From Gammaproteobacteria bacterium (GTDB lineage: Bacteria; Pseudomonadota; Gammaproteobacteria; JABDGN01): 6,032 nt of DNA. Below are positions 1 to 6,032 of the stretch, piece by piece; the stretch's first letter is position 1; every line of letters begins with the position of its first letter. The notes beneath the pieces are model-generated. The model ran no database searches and was not told the origin of the DNA. It worked only from the letters and a program-made list of their open reading frames with translations. The position numbers were made by a program, and so were the translations under genes. The DNA lies in NCBI GenBank assembly GCA_016763565.1, contig JAESTO010000098.1:1-6032 (forward strand), given 5' to 3'.

Positions 1-456
1 TAATGCTTTTAAAGCAGTCTCTTTACCTGTTACCCCAACAAACTCAGGATTGAAATAATGGACATAGGTGCCAAGTGCTTTGGGTTTATCACGTTGTGGA
101 TCAACCGATACAAATACAACTTGTGGCACGGGCTGTTTGGCTTGTTTGATTTTTAATATGACTTGATTGAGTAAGGCTAATGTCGTCGGGCAAATATCAG
201 GACAATGTGTATATCCAAAATATAAAATACTCCAATGACCTTTGAGTGATTTATTGGTAAAGGCCCCATTGTGTTCATCCACTAAGTGAAATGGCCTCAG
301 TAAGCGAGGGTGGGTCAATACCGTGGCATTGAGCTCATCAAGCACGGGTTGACGATGTTCTAACTTATATACCCAGCCACCAAAGACTAAGGCAATAACC
401 CCTAATAAAATGGTAACCGTTAAGGCTATTTTTGGTTTGGCTTTTTGTGCAGTCAT
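1..456 (-). CDS. sco1: SCO1/SenC-family copper chaperone, 3' end missing
   Basis: Membrane-anchored thioredoxin-fold protein of the SCO1/SenC/PrrC family, which helps deliver copper to, and keep reduced, the CuA site of oxidase subunit II on the periplasmic side. I translated this by hand from the ATG at 456. The visible 152 residues begin with a short basic N-terminus and one membrane segment at about 9-31 (ending GGWVYK). A soluble domain follows with the strand WSILYFGYTHCPDICPTT. Its copper-binding CX3C pair is Cys85 and Cys89. The family's VSVDPQRD segment is at about 116-123. The third copper ligand, a histidine near the C-terminus, lies past the left edge, so completeness cannot be judged; the family usually has around 200 residues. 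The start is set by a good Shine-Dalgarno (AGAGGA, seven bases upstream) that overlaps the ctaB stop. It is the last gene visible in the operon. Confidence 0.93.
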   Translation of the reverse strand, partial: MTAQKAKPKIALTVTILLGVIALVFGGWVYKLEHRQPVLDELNATVLTHPRLLRPFHLVDEHNGAFTNKSLKGHWSILYFGYTHCPDICPTTLALLNQVILKIKQAKQPVPQVVFVSVDPQRDKPKALGTYVHYFNPEFVGVTGKETALKAL

Positions 457-463
457 GATATTT

Positions 464-469
464 TCCTCT
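464..469 (-). promoter_or_regulatory. Ribosome binding site of the SCO gene
   Basis: On the minus strand AGAGGA lies seven bases before the ATG at 456. It includes the last two bases of the ctaB TAG stop codon (470-468). It is one of the two clearest Shine-Dalgarno sequences in the window and fixes the SCO start. Confidence 0.75.
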
Positions 470-1373
470 AAACTCCAACGTGATAATAAACATAGTGATC
501 AACAAACATCACTACAAACAATAATAACAAATAAATAATGGAATAACGAAACATATTACGACCAATCAGTGGGTCGTCTATGCGTTTTAATTTAATGGCA
601 TAGTATAAAAAAATGATGCCTAAAATAGTTGCACCCATTACATAAGTTAAGCCGCTCATACCCACCACAAAAGGTAGCCAACTGCAGACTAACAACAATA
701 TTGTATAAATCAATATGTAGGTTTTAGTGAGAGGAATACCATGGGTCACTGGCAACATAGGAATGTCTTTGACTTTAGCATATTCATTATAACGATAAAT
801 AGCTAATGCCCAAAAATGCGGTGGTGTCCATACAAAAATAATTAATACGAGCAATAAACTATTCGCGTCCAGTTGCCCCGTAACCGCTGTCCAACCTAAC
901 ATCGGTGGCATAGCACCCGCCAACCCCCCTAAGACAATATTTTGTGGTGTGGAACGTTTGAGAAAAATGGTATAAATTACCGCATAGCCCAGTAAGGTAA
1001 TTAAAGTAAGTAGCGCGGTAAGCGTGTTAACTTTCCACACTAATAAGCCAAACCCCGTCACACCCAATATCACTGAAAACAAAAATGCATTACGTGTGGA
1101 AATTTTACCGCTAGGAATAGGACGTAATTTAGTACGCGCCATAATAGCATCGATACGGGCGTCAATAATATGATTAATTACAGCCGCAGAACCTGCCATC
1201 AAACCAATACCCAGCAAGCCAAACACCATAATATGCCAAGGAACCAACACTAATGGCACAGCCAAATGCATCCCTACATAAGTGGTTACTAGCATTAGCA
1301 AGACCACACGCGGTTTACACATCTGCAAATAATCGCGCCATTGCGTTATAAATGAAAGTGCTGATTGATTCAT
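468..1373 (-). CDS. ctaB: Protoheme IX farnesyltransferase (heme O synthase)
   Basis: Integral inner-membrane UbiA-family prenyltransferase that transfers a farnesyl group from farnesyl diphosphate to heme b, giving heme o, the substrate of CtaA next door. The protein is 301 residues, normal for CtaB/CyoE. An early CKPRVV segment (19-24) precedes the first helix. The first aspartate-rich motif is N67-x3-D71-x3-D75, followed by MARTKLRPIPSG (78-89), as expected for the Mg/diphosphate site. STPQN (141-145), TPPHFWALA (183-191) and the second polar loop YNEYAKVKDIPMLPVTHG (195-212) are also family hallmarks. The rest is hydrophobic and consistent with about nine helices. The ATG overlaps the ctaA stop as ATGA and has no clear Shine-Dalgarno, so translation is probably coupled to ctaA. 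The gene is also called cyoE; the cox operon context favours ctaB. Confidence 0.97.
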   Translation of the reverse strand: MNQSALSFITQWRDYLQMCKPRVVLLMLVTTYVGMHLAVPLVLVPWHIMVFGLLGIGLMAGSAAVINHIIDARIDAIMARTKLRPIPSGKISTRNAFLFSVILGVTGFGLLVWKVNTLTALLTLITLLGYAVIYTIFLKRSTPQNIVLGGLAGAMPPMLGWTAVTGQLDANSLLLVLIIFVWTPPHFWALAIYRYNEYAKVKDIPMLPVTHGIPLTKTYILIYTILLLVCSWLPFVVGMSGLTYVMGATILGIIFLYYAIKLKRIDDPLIGRNMFRYSIIYLLLLFVVMFVDHYVYYHVGV

Positions 1374-2365
1374 GATTTTTTAAATGCCACGTAGTTAACG
1401 GTAATGATTGATAATAATAGTAACGCAGCAAAACCATTATGCGCAACAGCAATCGGTAACGGTAAAATGAATACAATATTTAATAAGCCCAAGGTAAGTT
1501 GTATTAATAATAATAACAACACCATACCACCTAAACGACGTAGGTTAACCGCTTGTGCCGCAAACCACAAACGCAATGATAACCAGCCGACCACGAAGGT
1601 AACCACGAGTGAGCCCATGCGATGCATCATTTGAATGGTTTGTTTGGCGGCAAGAGATACGTGATCAAAGGGTATCCATAATTGAAAAGCTTGATGAACA
1701 TCCCAGGTTTGCGTGAGGGAACCGACATGACAAAATGGCAAGCCTAAACAAACCAGTGCGGCATAGTTAGCACTGGTCCAGCCTCCCAAGATAATTTGCC
1801 CAATTACCAGCAATAATGCCAGTACCGCCCAAAAACGTATTTTGTGCAATATCGGTTCAGTCGTCAGCTTGGTAAAATATTCATTACTTTTTAGGGTTAG
1901 CCACCATAATAAAGATAACAGAGTGAAACCACCAAGCAAATGCCCCATCACCACCAAGGGCATCAATTTTAAGGTTACCGTCCACATGCCTAGCAATGCT
2001 TGAAACACAATCATTAACATCATCAACAAACAAACGGTGGTTGAACGATACAGTTGCCGGTACTTACACAGTCCCCAAATACTTAATATAAAAATTAAAA
2101 TAGCTAAAATTCCAGCGATATAACGGTGCCCCATTTCAATCCAGGCCTTTTTTTCATGGACAACATGGCCTGGAAAAGCGTGTTGTGCTTTAGCAAGACT
2201 GGCTTGAGTCTCCGGCACGGTTAATTGAGCATAACAACCTGGCCAATCTGGGCAGCCTAGGCCCGCATGGCTTAAACGGGTAAAGGCACCGGCCATCACA
2301 ACAATGAGTGCCAATATTACGGTAAGCAAAGCAAGCTGCGAATAGAATGTTTTAGCGGTTGACAT
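1370..2365 (-). CDS. ctaA: Heme A synthase (CtaA/COX15 family)
   Basis: Membrane enzyme that oxidises the C8 methyl of heme o to a formyl group, producing heme a for subunit I. At 331 residues it fits the eight-helix COX15/CtaA family. The first half has the extracytoplasmic motif LSHAGLGCPDWPGCY with Cys38 and Cys44, then EMGHRYIAG with Glu77 and His80, and His142 in VVMGHLLGG. The second half repeats the pattern with Cys206 and Cys212 in the matching loop, His248 in MMHRMG and His309 in VAHNGFA. The four histidines are the expected heme ligands, and the acidic residue before the first one is thought to take part in catalysis in this family. The ATG lies five bases after the upstream stop. 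A short GGA (2376-2374) eight bases before it is a plausible weak ribosome site. No truncation or frameshift is seen. Confidence 0.97.
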   Translation of the reverse strand: MSTAKTFYSQLALLTVILALIVVMAGAFTRLSHAGLGCPDWPGCYAQLTVPETQASLAKAQHAFPGHVVHEKKAWIEMGHRYIAGILAILIFILSIWGLCKYRQLYRSTTVCLLMMLMIVFQALLGMWTVTLKLMPLVVMGHLLGGFTLLSLLWWLTLKSNEYFTKLTTEPILHKIRFWAVLALLLVIGQIILGGWTSANYAALVCLGLPFCHVGSLTQTWDVHQAFQLWIPFDHVSLAAKQTIQMMHRMGSLVVTFVVGWLSLRLWFAAQAVNLRRLGGMVLLLLLIQLTLGLLNIVFILPLPIAVAHNGFAALLLLSIITVNYVAFKKS

Positions 2366-2370
2366 AGTGA

Positions 2371-2973
2371 TTATCCAATCTGAGAAACTCTTAACAATTT
2401 ACGTAAATCCCTAAGGATACTTTTGTATTGTACCTGCAATGGGTAGTGCATCATCATATTATCGTGCGGATCAACGATGTAAATAGCGCCTTGTTTTAAC
2501 GTGCGACTTGCTGAGGGCAAGTTCTTAATCCAGAGGGAAAATTGTTTTTTATCAACGATATAATGCTGCATACCTGCATAGTTTTTAACTAAATTTTGCT
2601 GTAAACGCTCGGCATGTATTGGCTGATAAGTAAGCCATATCCGTACGATACGTTGGCGCTTCTTGTTGAGAAAAGAACGATATATTTGTCGTAACTTGTA
2701 GATATTATCTTGACACTCTTTTTGACACGGCAACGTAGTCACCAATAACAAGCGCCATCGGCCTGACGCAATGGCTTTGTCAATAAGGTGCTGTTGATTG
2801 GTAAAAATTTTCAATTGTGTAAAGGCTAAGGGCGGTGTAATTAAATTGCCTTGGTTGGTACCCGTATCCAACCAAGCGGGCTGAACCTTAAAGAGAATCC
2901 ATGCTGCTAGTAAAGGAATAATAAAAATTAAGGCCAATAGGCTAACGGTTATATAGGCTTTACGGTTTGTCAT
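2371..2973 (-). CDS. Membrane-anchored CX3C protein of the cox operon, probable thioredoxin-like assembly factor
   Basis: A 200-residue protein of the type often found between SURF1 and ctaA in gammaproteobacteria, usually annotated only as hypothetical or cytochrome oxidase assembly-associated. It has a basic N-terminus, one membrane helix at about 7-29 and a predicted periplasmic domain. The strand GRWRLLLVTTLPCQKEC (71-87) carries Cys83 and Cys87 with the CX3C spacing of SCO proteins. It is followed by a helix, a strand RIVRIWLTYQP (108-118), GAIYIVDPHDNMMMHYP (162-178) and the C-terminal RDLRKLLRVSQIG (188-200), which I recognise as characteristic of this group. I infer a divergent thioredoxin or SCO-like fold with a redox or copper role in oxidase maturation; this is not shown. 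His170 and His176 are near where an SCO-type ligand could be, but no SCO-type histidine motif is clear. The ATG overlaps the end of SURF1 by 14 bases and has no strong Shine-Dalgarno, which suggests coupling. Confidence 0.8.
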   Translation of the reverse strand: MTNRKAYITVSLLALIFIIPLLAAWILFKVQPAWLDTGTNQGNLITPPLAFTQLKIFTNQQHLIDKAIASGRWRLLLVTTLPCQKECQDNIYKLRQIYRSFLNKKRQRIVRIWLTYQPIHAERLQQNLVKNYAGMQHYIVDKKQFSLWIKNLPSASRTLKQGAIYIVDPHDNMMMHYPLQVQYKSILRDLRKLLRVSQIG

Positions 2974-3724
2974 TACGTTGAGTATTTACCACAATAAAAA
3001 TAATTAATAAGGCCAAAGCCAATGCAAACCATTGCACAGCATAGCCTACGTGTCTTGCCGGTTTCATCGTCAGCGGATGCCAGCCCCGCTTGCCATCAAT
3101 CGCAAAAACAAACCGTTGATGCGGTGCTAGCAAGACAATAAAAGGATATATTGGCTGCGATAATTGACGACTTATTTTAACAAAATCTAACACAGGTAAC
3201 AGCCTTGGCCAACTTTCTCTCGCTATTTCTTTTAAGACGAACGTTTTTTTGGGAAATAAATCGACAAATCCTCTGATTTTCCAACGACCTTGAATATCAG
3301 GAATATAAGGTAAGTGCTTTCTTGAATGCCCTACTGGCAACCAACCCCGATTAATTAACAGTGCTTTTTTACTGCCCACCGGAATGAAGGGTGTTAACAC
3401 CTGATAACCCACTTGGTTTTTGTAAAAACGATTGTCCAATAAGAATTGATGTCGATTATCAAAATAGCCAGTCAACATAATGTTGCGGTAACGGTAAGCC
3501 GCAATATTATTAAGTTTAAGCTTAGCTAGCGTCATGGGCGGTTGCTCACTGTGTTGTTGAAAATCGTGCAGTAATTGTCGCTTGTCATGCGCACGATGTA
3601 ATTGCCAAAAACCTAAATCAATGAGCAATATCATCAACACCAGCGTCACGACAGTTGGTAATAATGCGGGCGCAAAGCGATGATAAAAACAAGATAAAAC
3701 GAATAAGGGTTTGTGTTGTTTCAA
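2960..3724 (-). CDS. SURF1 family cytochrome oxidase assembly protein
   Basis: Inner-membrane assembly factor associated with inserting heme a/a3 into subunit I. The 254-residue protein has the usual layout of two membrane helices around a periplasmic domain. Helix 1 is at about 22-40 and ends in LGFWQLHRA (37-45). The central domain contains LTGYFDNRHQFLLDNR (84-99), GYQVLTPF (106-113) and LINRGWLPVG (123-132). The C-terminal signature KPARHVGYAVQWFALALAL (221-239) leads into helix 2. These are the conserved SURF1 blocks, with the HxxYAxQWF-like segment intact. The start is TTG at 3724, three bases after the coxC stop (TAA CGA TTG). The coxC TAA is in the same frame, so no earlier start is possible, and the next in-frame ATG (residue 31) is inside helix 1. 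There is no good Shine-Dalgarno, so reinitiation after coxC is likely. The start call is less certain than the gene. Confidence 0.94.
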   Translation of the reverse strand: MKQHKPLFVLSCFYHRFAPALLPTVVTLVLMILLIDLGFWQLHRAHDKRQLLHDFQQHSEQPPMTLAKLKLNNIAAYRYRNIMLTGYFDNRHQFLLDNRFYKNQVGYQVLTPFIPVGSKKALLINRGWLPVGHSRKHLPYIPDIQGRWKIRGFVDLFPKKTFVLKEIARESWPRLLPVLDFVKISRQLSQPIYPFIVLLAPHQRFVFAIDGKRGWHPLTMKPARHVGYAVQWFALALALLIIFIVVNTQRNDKP

Positions 3725-3727
3725 TCG

Positions 3728-4612
3728 TTAAACCCAATAAACATACACAAAAATCACCATCCATAGTGCTACTATGAAATACCATAACCAGCTAAGCGCT
3801 TTGACACTGAATTGATTTTCTGCGGTGAAATGTCCAGCTAAGGAGCGCATAAAGACGACCAATAAGAAAAGGGTTGATACTAATAAATTTAGCAATAACA
3901 CCACGTTGATCATAAAAAATAAGCTACCGTAAATGCCACTAAAAATGGTCAATTTATAATAATAAATTGCACCTACGATACTATAACCATGAACTAAGGT
4001 GAATAAAAATGCGCATAACAATGTAGCGCCTATAGCCAAGGATAAACGCACTTTCTGCGAGGCTTTAAGTGCACAAGTCGCTAACCACATGGTACAACCA
4101 CTCAACAACATAATAGCTGTTGAAATCCAGCTGTATATATTTATGACTAATGCACTGCTAGGACCAACAAATTCTTGTGCTGCAGGATTCGTTAACAAAG
4201 GCCAAGCTGCTGTGAAGTTTGGCCACAATAATAAATGGGTTAAACGAAAGGCTTCGCTGCCTTCACCACCGAGTCCGGGAATGACAAAAGCACGTACATA
4301 CACCATCGAGCCTAAAAACACCAAGGCAAAAAAGGTTTGCGCAATCATGAACCAGAACATACCCCAATAGTAAGTGCGATTCATTTGCCTATCGTGCAAA
4401 CCCGTACGACTTTCACGAATAATGCTTGAAAACCATACAATTAAATTCAGTGCTAAAATAACACCACCCAAGCCAAAAAGAGCAAACGCTATCTGTGGTG
4501 ATTCAAAAACTTCAATCGATCCTATACCCAAGAAAAACAGGCCAATAGCACTAACAATCGGTAATGCGCTGTGTTTTGGTACGTAATAACTGCCCGGTTG
4601 ATCTGACATCAT
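3728..4612 (-). CDS. coxC: Cytochrome c oxidase subunit III, divergent
   Basis: Core subunit of the aa3 oxidase that packs against subunit I and, in studied enzymes, stabilises the active site during turnover. The protein is 294 residues with about seven helices (near 17-35, 41-62, 84-106, 155-176, 188-208, 228-255, 272-292). Family landmarks kept are YYVP (9-12), IIRESRTGLHDRQMNRTYYWGM (64-85), LGGEG (114-118), LLWPNFTAAWP (128-138), SGIYGS (225-230), GHFTAEN (260-266) and a C-terminal YVYW. Many buried polar residues of the family are replaced. The SEVxFF glutamate is Gln92 (AQTFFA). The AHH pair is Thr179-Cys180. The two histidines of GFHGLHV align with Leu239 and Asn242. In the last helix the usual E, H and D align with Lys271, Tyr278 and Val281. 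The frame is open throughout, so this is not obvious decay. The start is ATGATG. GAGGA lies four bases before the first ATG and seven before the second, so the real start may be 4609. Confidence 0.9.
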   Translation of the reverse strand: MMSDQPGSYYVPKHSALPIVSAIGLFFLGIGSIEVFESPQIAFALFGLGGVILALNLIVWFSSIIRESRTGLHDRQMNRTYYWGMFWFMIAQTFFALVFLGSMVYVRAFVIPGLGGEGSEAFRLTHLLLWPNFTAAWPLLTNPAAQEFVGPSSALVINIYSWISTAIMLLSGCTMWLATCALKASQKVRLSLAIGATLLCAFLFTLVHGYSIVGAIYYYKLTIFSGIYGSLFFMINVVLLLNLLVSTLFLLVVFMRSLAGHFTAENQFSVKALSWLWYFIVALWMVIFVYVYWV

Positions 4613-4616
4613 TGTA

Positions 4617-4621
4617 TCCTC
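4617..4621 (-). promoter_or_regulatory. Ribosome binding site of coxC
   Basis: GAGGA on the minus strand in the 12-base gap between the ctaG stop and coxC. It sits four bases before the first ATG (4612) and seven before the second (4609). The longer spacing is more typical, which slightly favours initiation at the second ATG. Confidence 0.7.
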
Positions 4622-4624
4622 AAA

Positions 4625-5185
4625 TTACTTAATTTTACCTTGCTCTGCCTCATCAATCGCTGCGAATCTACCCGCATCAAACATGGTATATGACAAGGTT
4701 ACACGGCGGATTTTTTTAGGGAGTTCACGCTCAATATGAAAAATAACGGGCATATCGATAGATTCACCGGCTTTAAGTGTTTGCTGACGAAAACAAAAAC
4801 ATTCTGTCTTAAGCAAATATCTAGCCGCAATACTTGGCGCGACACTCGGTATCGCTTGGCCGGTCATGCTGTGATCCGAGAGATTTTTAGCATAGAAATT
4901 TACACGACGACTTTCACCAGGATGCAATTTTATCTGATGAACATTTGAATAAAATTTCCATGGCATATGGGCATTATTGGTCGTCAAAAACTCCACGGTA
5001 ATAGTACGTGATGTATCAACACTGCCCACATACGCAGCGGCGGCTTCTTTATTCGTTTTGCCATTCAGGCCTGTCACATCACAAAATACATTATAAAGCG
5101 GCACTAAGGCAAAGCCAAAACCAAACATGGCAACAACAATGAATACCAATACTAGCAGTGTTTTACTGTTTTTTTGCATAGCCAT
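4625..5185 (-). CDS. ctaG: Cytochrome c oxidase assembly protein CtaG/Cox11 (CuB copper chaperone)
   Basis: Membrane-anchored copper protein that supplies the CuB ion of subunit I from the periplasmic side. It has 186 residues, normal for bacterial Cox11-type CtaG. A short basic N-terminus precedes one membrane helix at about 9-28. The conserved VPLYNVFCDVTGLNG (28-42) follows and contains Cys35. An immunoglobulin-like beta domain comes next, with MPWKFYSN (74-81), HPGES (88-92), TGQAIPSVAPSIAARY (108-123) and the copper-binding ECFCF motif with Cys129 and Cys131. The C-terminal part has RRVTLSYTMFD just before a short charged tail. All expected copper-site cysteines are present. The ATG at 5185 is eight bases after the coxA stop. 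A second in-frame ATG is two codons later, and neither has a clear Shine-Dalgarno, so translation is probably coupled to coxA. It is unrelated to the Bacillus caa3 protein that shares the name CtaG. Confidence 0.97.
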   Translation of the reverse strand: MAMQKNSKTLLVLVFIVVAMFGFGFALVPLYNVFCDVTGLNGKTNKEAAAAYVGSVDTSRTITVEFLTTNNAHMPWKFYSNVHQIKLHPGESRRVNFYAKNLSDHSMTGQAIPSVAPSIAARYLLKTECFCFRQQTLKAGESIDMPVIFHIERELPKKIRRVTLSYTMFDAGRFAAIDEAEQGKIK

Positions 5186-5193
5186 ATCTGTGT

Positions 5194-6032
5194 CTAAATA
5201 AAGGTAGGTGGCGTTGAAAAACTATGGTGTGGTGGTGGCGAGCTTAACGTCCATTCTAAACCTTGCGCACCTTCCCACACTTGACCTGTTGCTTGACGTC
5301 CTTTGAAAATCGTACGAACAATATTCCATATGAAAATAATTTGCGTCAAACCAAACACAAATGCGCCAATGCTAGCAATGGCATTAAAATCGGCAAACTG
5401 TAAAGCATAATCGGGTATACGTCTAGGCATACCGGCTAAGCCAACAAAGTGCATCGGGAAAAAAGTGACATTAACAAAAACAACGGATAGCCAAAAATGC
5501 CATTTGCCTAAACATTCACTGTACATCTTGCCGCACCATTTTGGGAGCCAATAATACACAGCAGCAAACATAGCGAAAATAGCACCTGGCACAAGTACAT
5601 AGTGAAAATGCGCCACCACAAAGTAGGTATCATGGTATTGATAGTCAGCAGGCACTAGTGCAAGCATGACGCCGGAAAAACCACCAATAGTAAATAAAAA
5701 TACAAACGCTATTGAAAATAACATCGGGGTCTCAAAGGTCAGTGAACCACGGTACATTGTTGCCACCCAGTTAAATACTTTCACACCTGTAGGCACCGCA
5801 ATTAGCATGGTGCTATACATAAAAAATAATTCAGCCTCCAACGGCAAGCCAGACACAAACATGTGATGCGCCCAAACAATAAAAGATAAAAATGCAATAA
5901 CGGCCGTGGCATAAATCATCGCCTTGTAACCAAACAAAGGTTTGCGGCTAAAGGTAGGAATAATTTGTGATACCACGCCAAAGGCGGGCAAAATCATAAT
6001 GTACACTTCGGGATGACCAAAAAACCAAAATA
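5194..6032 (-). CDS. coxA: Cytochrome c oxidase subunit I, C-terminal half (5' end beyond window)
   Basis: Catalytic heme-copper subunit of the aa3 oxidase, reducing O2 at the heme a3/CuB centre. About 279 codons are visible, roughly half the family's length of about 530. The reading frame stays open to the right edge. Read through 6006 it gives FWFFGHPEVY, the canonical CuB-ligand histidine (codon 6013-6015) with its cross-linked tyrosine (6001-6003), so the GTG at 6006 is an internal valine and not a start. The other ligands are present: the CuB pair HH in WAHHMF (5863-5868), and in VVAHFHYV the heme a3 and heme a histidines (5608-5610 and 5602-5604). The K-channel lysine in PTGVKVFNW (5779-5781) and the heme-propionate arginines in GMPRR (5419-5424) are also intact. 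HPEVY with the Tyr and the K-channel Lys identifies an A-type oxidase using cytochrome c, not a cbb3 enzyme. The missing N-terminus should hold the low-spin heme ligand and the D-channel residues. Confidence 0.98.
   Translation of the reverse strand, partial: FWFFGHPEVYIMILPAFGVVSQIIPTFSRKPLFGYKAMIYATAVIAFLSFIVWAHHMFVSGLPLEAELFFMYSTMLIAVPTGVKVFNWVATMYRGSLTFETPMLFSIAFVFLFTIGGFSGVMLALVPADYQYHDTYFVVAHFHYVLVPGAIFAMFAAVYYWLPKWCGKMYSECLGKWHFWLSVVFVNVTFFPMHFVGLAGMPRRIPDYALQFADFNAIASIGAFVFGLTQIIFIWNIVRTIFKGRQATGQVWEGAQGLEWTLSSPPPHHSFSTPPTFI

Larger units (their letters stand above)
1..6032 (-). other. Cytochrome c oxidase structural and assembly operon, partial at both ends
   Basis: Eight genes lie on the minus strand without interruption. 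Gaps between them are 8, 12, 3, 5 and 11 bases, and two junctions overlap (14 bases between SURF1 and the CX3C protein, 4 bases between ctaA and ctaB). This packing and the shared function imply a single transcript. The promoter would lie beyond the right edge, probably upstream of coxB/coxA, and any terminator beyond the left edge. No internal promoter, attenuator or hairpin terminator was recognised by eye. The set covers catalytic subunits, heme A synthesis and both copper delivery branches (CtaG for CuB, SCO for CuA). Confidence 0.85.

Noticed and set aside
1404..1634. Plus-strand open frame of 76 codons opposite ctaA
   Set aside because: Antisense to the conserved C-terminal helices of heme A synthase. 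The asparagine-rich translation is what antisense of Leu/Ile/Val-rich helices gives.
3999..4370. Plus-strand open frame of 123 codons opposite coxC
   Set aside because: It lies wholly antisense to a clear subunit III gene, its translation resembles no family I know, and it looks like a composition shadow.
3728..4612. Calling coxC a pseudogene because of its missing conserved residues
   Set aside because: The frame is intact over normal length, has a good ribosome site, and keeps many family blocks including the C-terminus. Divergence, not decay, is the simpler reading.
4374..4948. Two short plus-strand open frames (4374-4586 and 4736-4948)
   Set aside because: Antisense to coxC and ctaG respectively, with no ribosome site or recognisable motif.
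5666..5866. Plus-strand open frame of 66 codons opposite coxA
   Set aside because: Antisense to the highly conserved core of subunit I. No independent support.
5194..6006. Reading subunit I as a complete 270-residue gene starting at a GTG at 6006
   Set aside because: The frame remains open to the window edge, and the upstream codons encode FWFFGHPE, completing the canonical HPEVY motif. The GTG is the internal valine of that motif.
1..6032. A new defence, mobile or regulatory system
   Set aside because: All sequence is accounted for by recognisable oxidase genes with almost no intergenic space. No transposase, repeat array, tRNA or structured RNA was seen on either strand.

Overview
The window is one strand of a compact aa3-type cytochrome c oxidase (complex IV) structural and assembly operon. 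Everything is transcribed right to left (minus strand) and the operon is cut at both ends. In transcription order it holds: the C-terminal half of subunit I (coxA/ctaD, 5' end beyond the right edge); the CuB chaperone CtaG/Cox11; subunit III (coxC/ctaE); SURF1; a small membrane-anchored protein with a CX3C motif; heme A synthase CtaA/Cox15; protoheme IX farnesyltransferase CtaB/CyoE; and a SCO/SenC-type copper protein (3' end beyond the left edge).

The gene order and protein signatures point to a gammaproteobacterium. SURF1, then a short CX3C membrane protein, then ctaA, ctaB and SCO is the arrangement I associate with Pseudomonas, Xanthomonas, Legionella and Coxiella-type lineages. The DNA is AT-leaning, which fits a Legionellales-like or other low-GC gammaproteobacterium better than Pseudomonas. 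This placement is an inference from layout and composition only.

The genes form one functional set. Subunits I and III are core parts of the enzyme. CtaB converts heme b to heme o, and CtaA converts heme o to heme a for subunit I. SURF1 is linked to heme a3 insertion, CtaG delivers copper to CuB, and SCO serves the CuA site of subunit II, whose gene is probably just off the right edge. Neighbouring genes overlap or lie at most 12 bases apart, so there is no intergenic stretch worth describing and I see no internal promoter or terminator. Several starts lack a clear Shine-Dalgarno and probably depend on translational coupling.

I found no mobile element, RNA gene, CRISPR array or sign of a new system. 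The feature most worth a second look is subunit III. Its loops and overall length match the family, but nearly all the conserved polar and charged residues inside the membrane are replaced, including the usual DCCD-binding glutamate. Lesser points are the TTG start of SURF1, one codon after and in frame with the coxC stop, and the poorly characterised CX3C protein.
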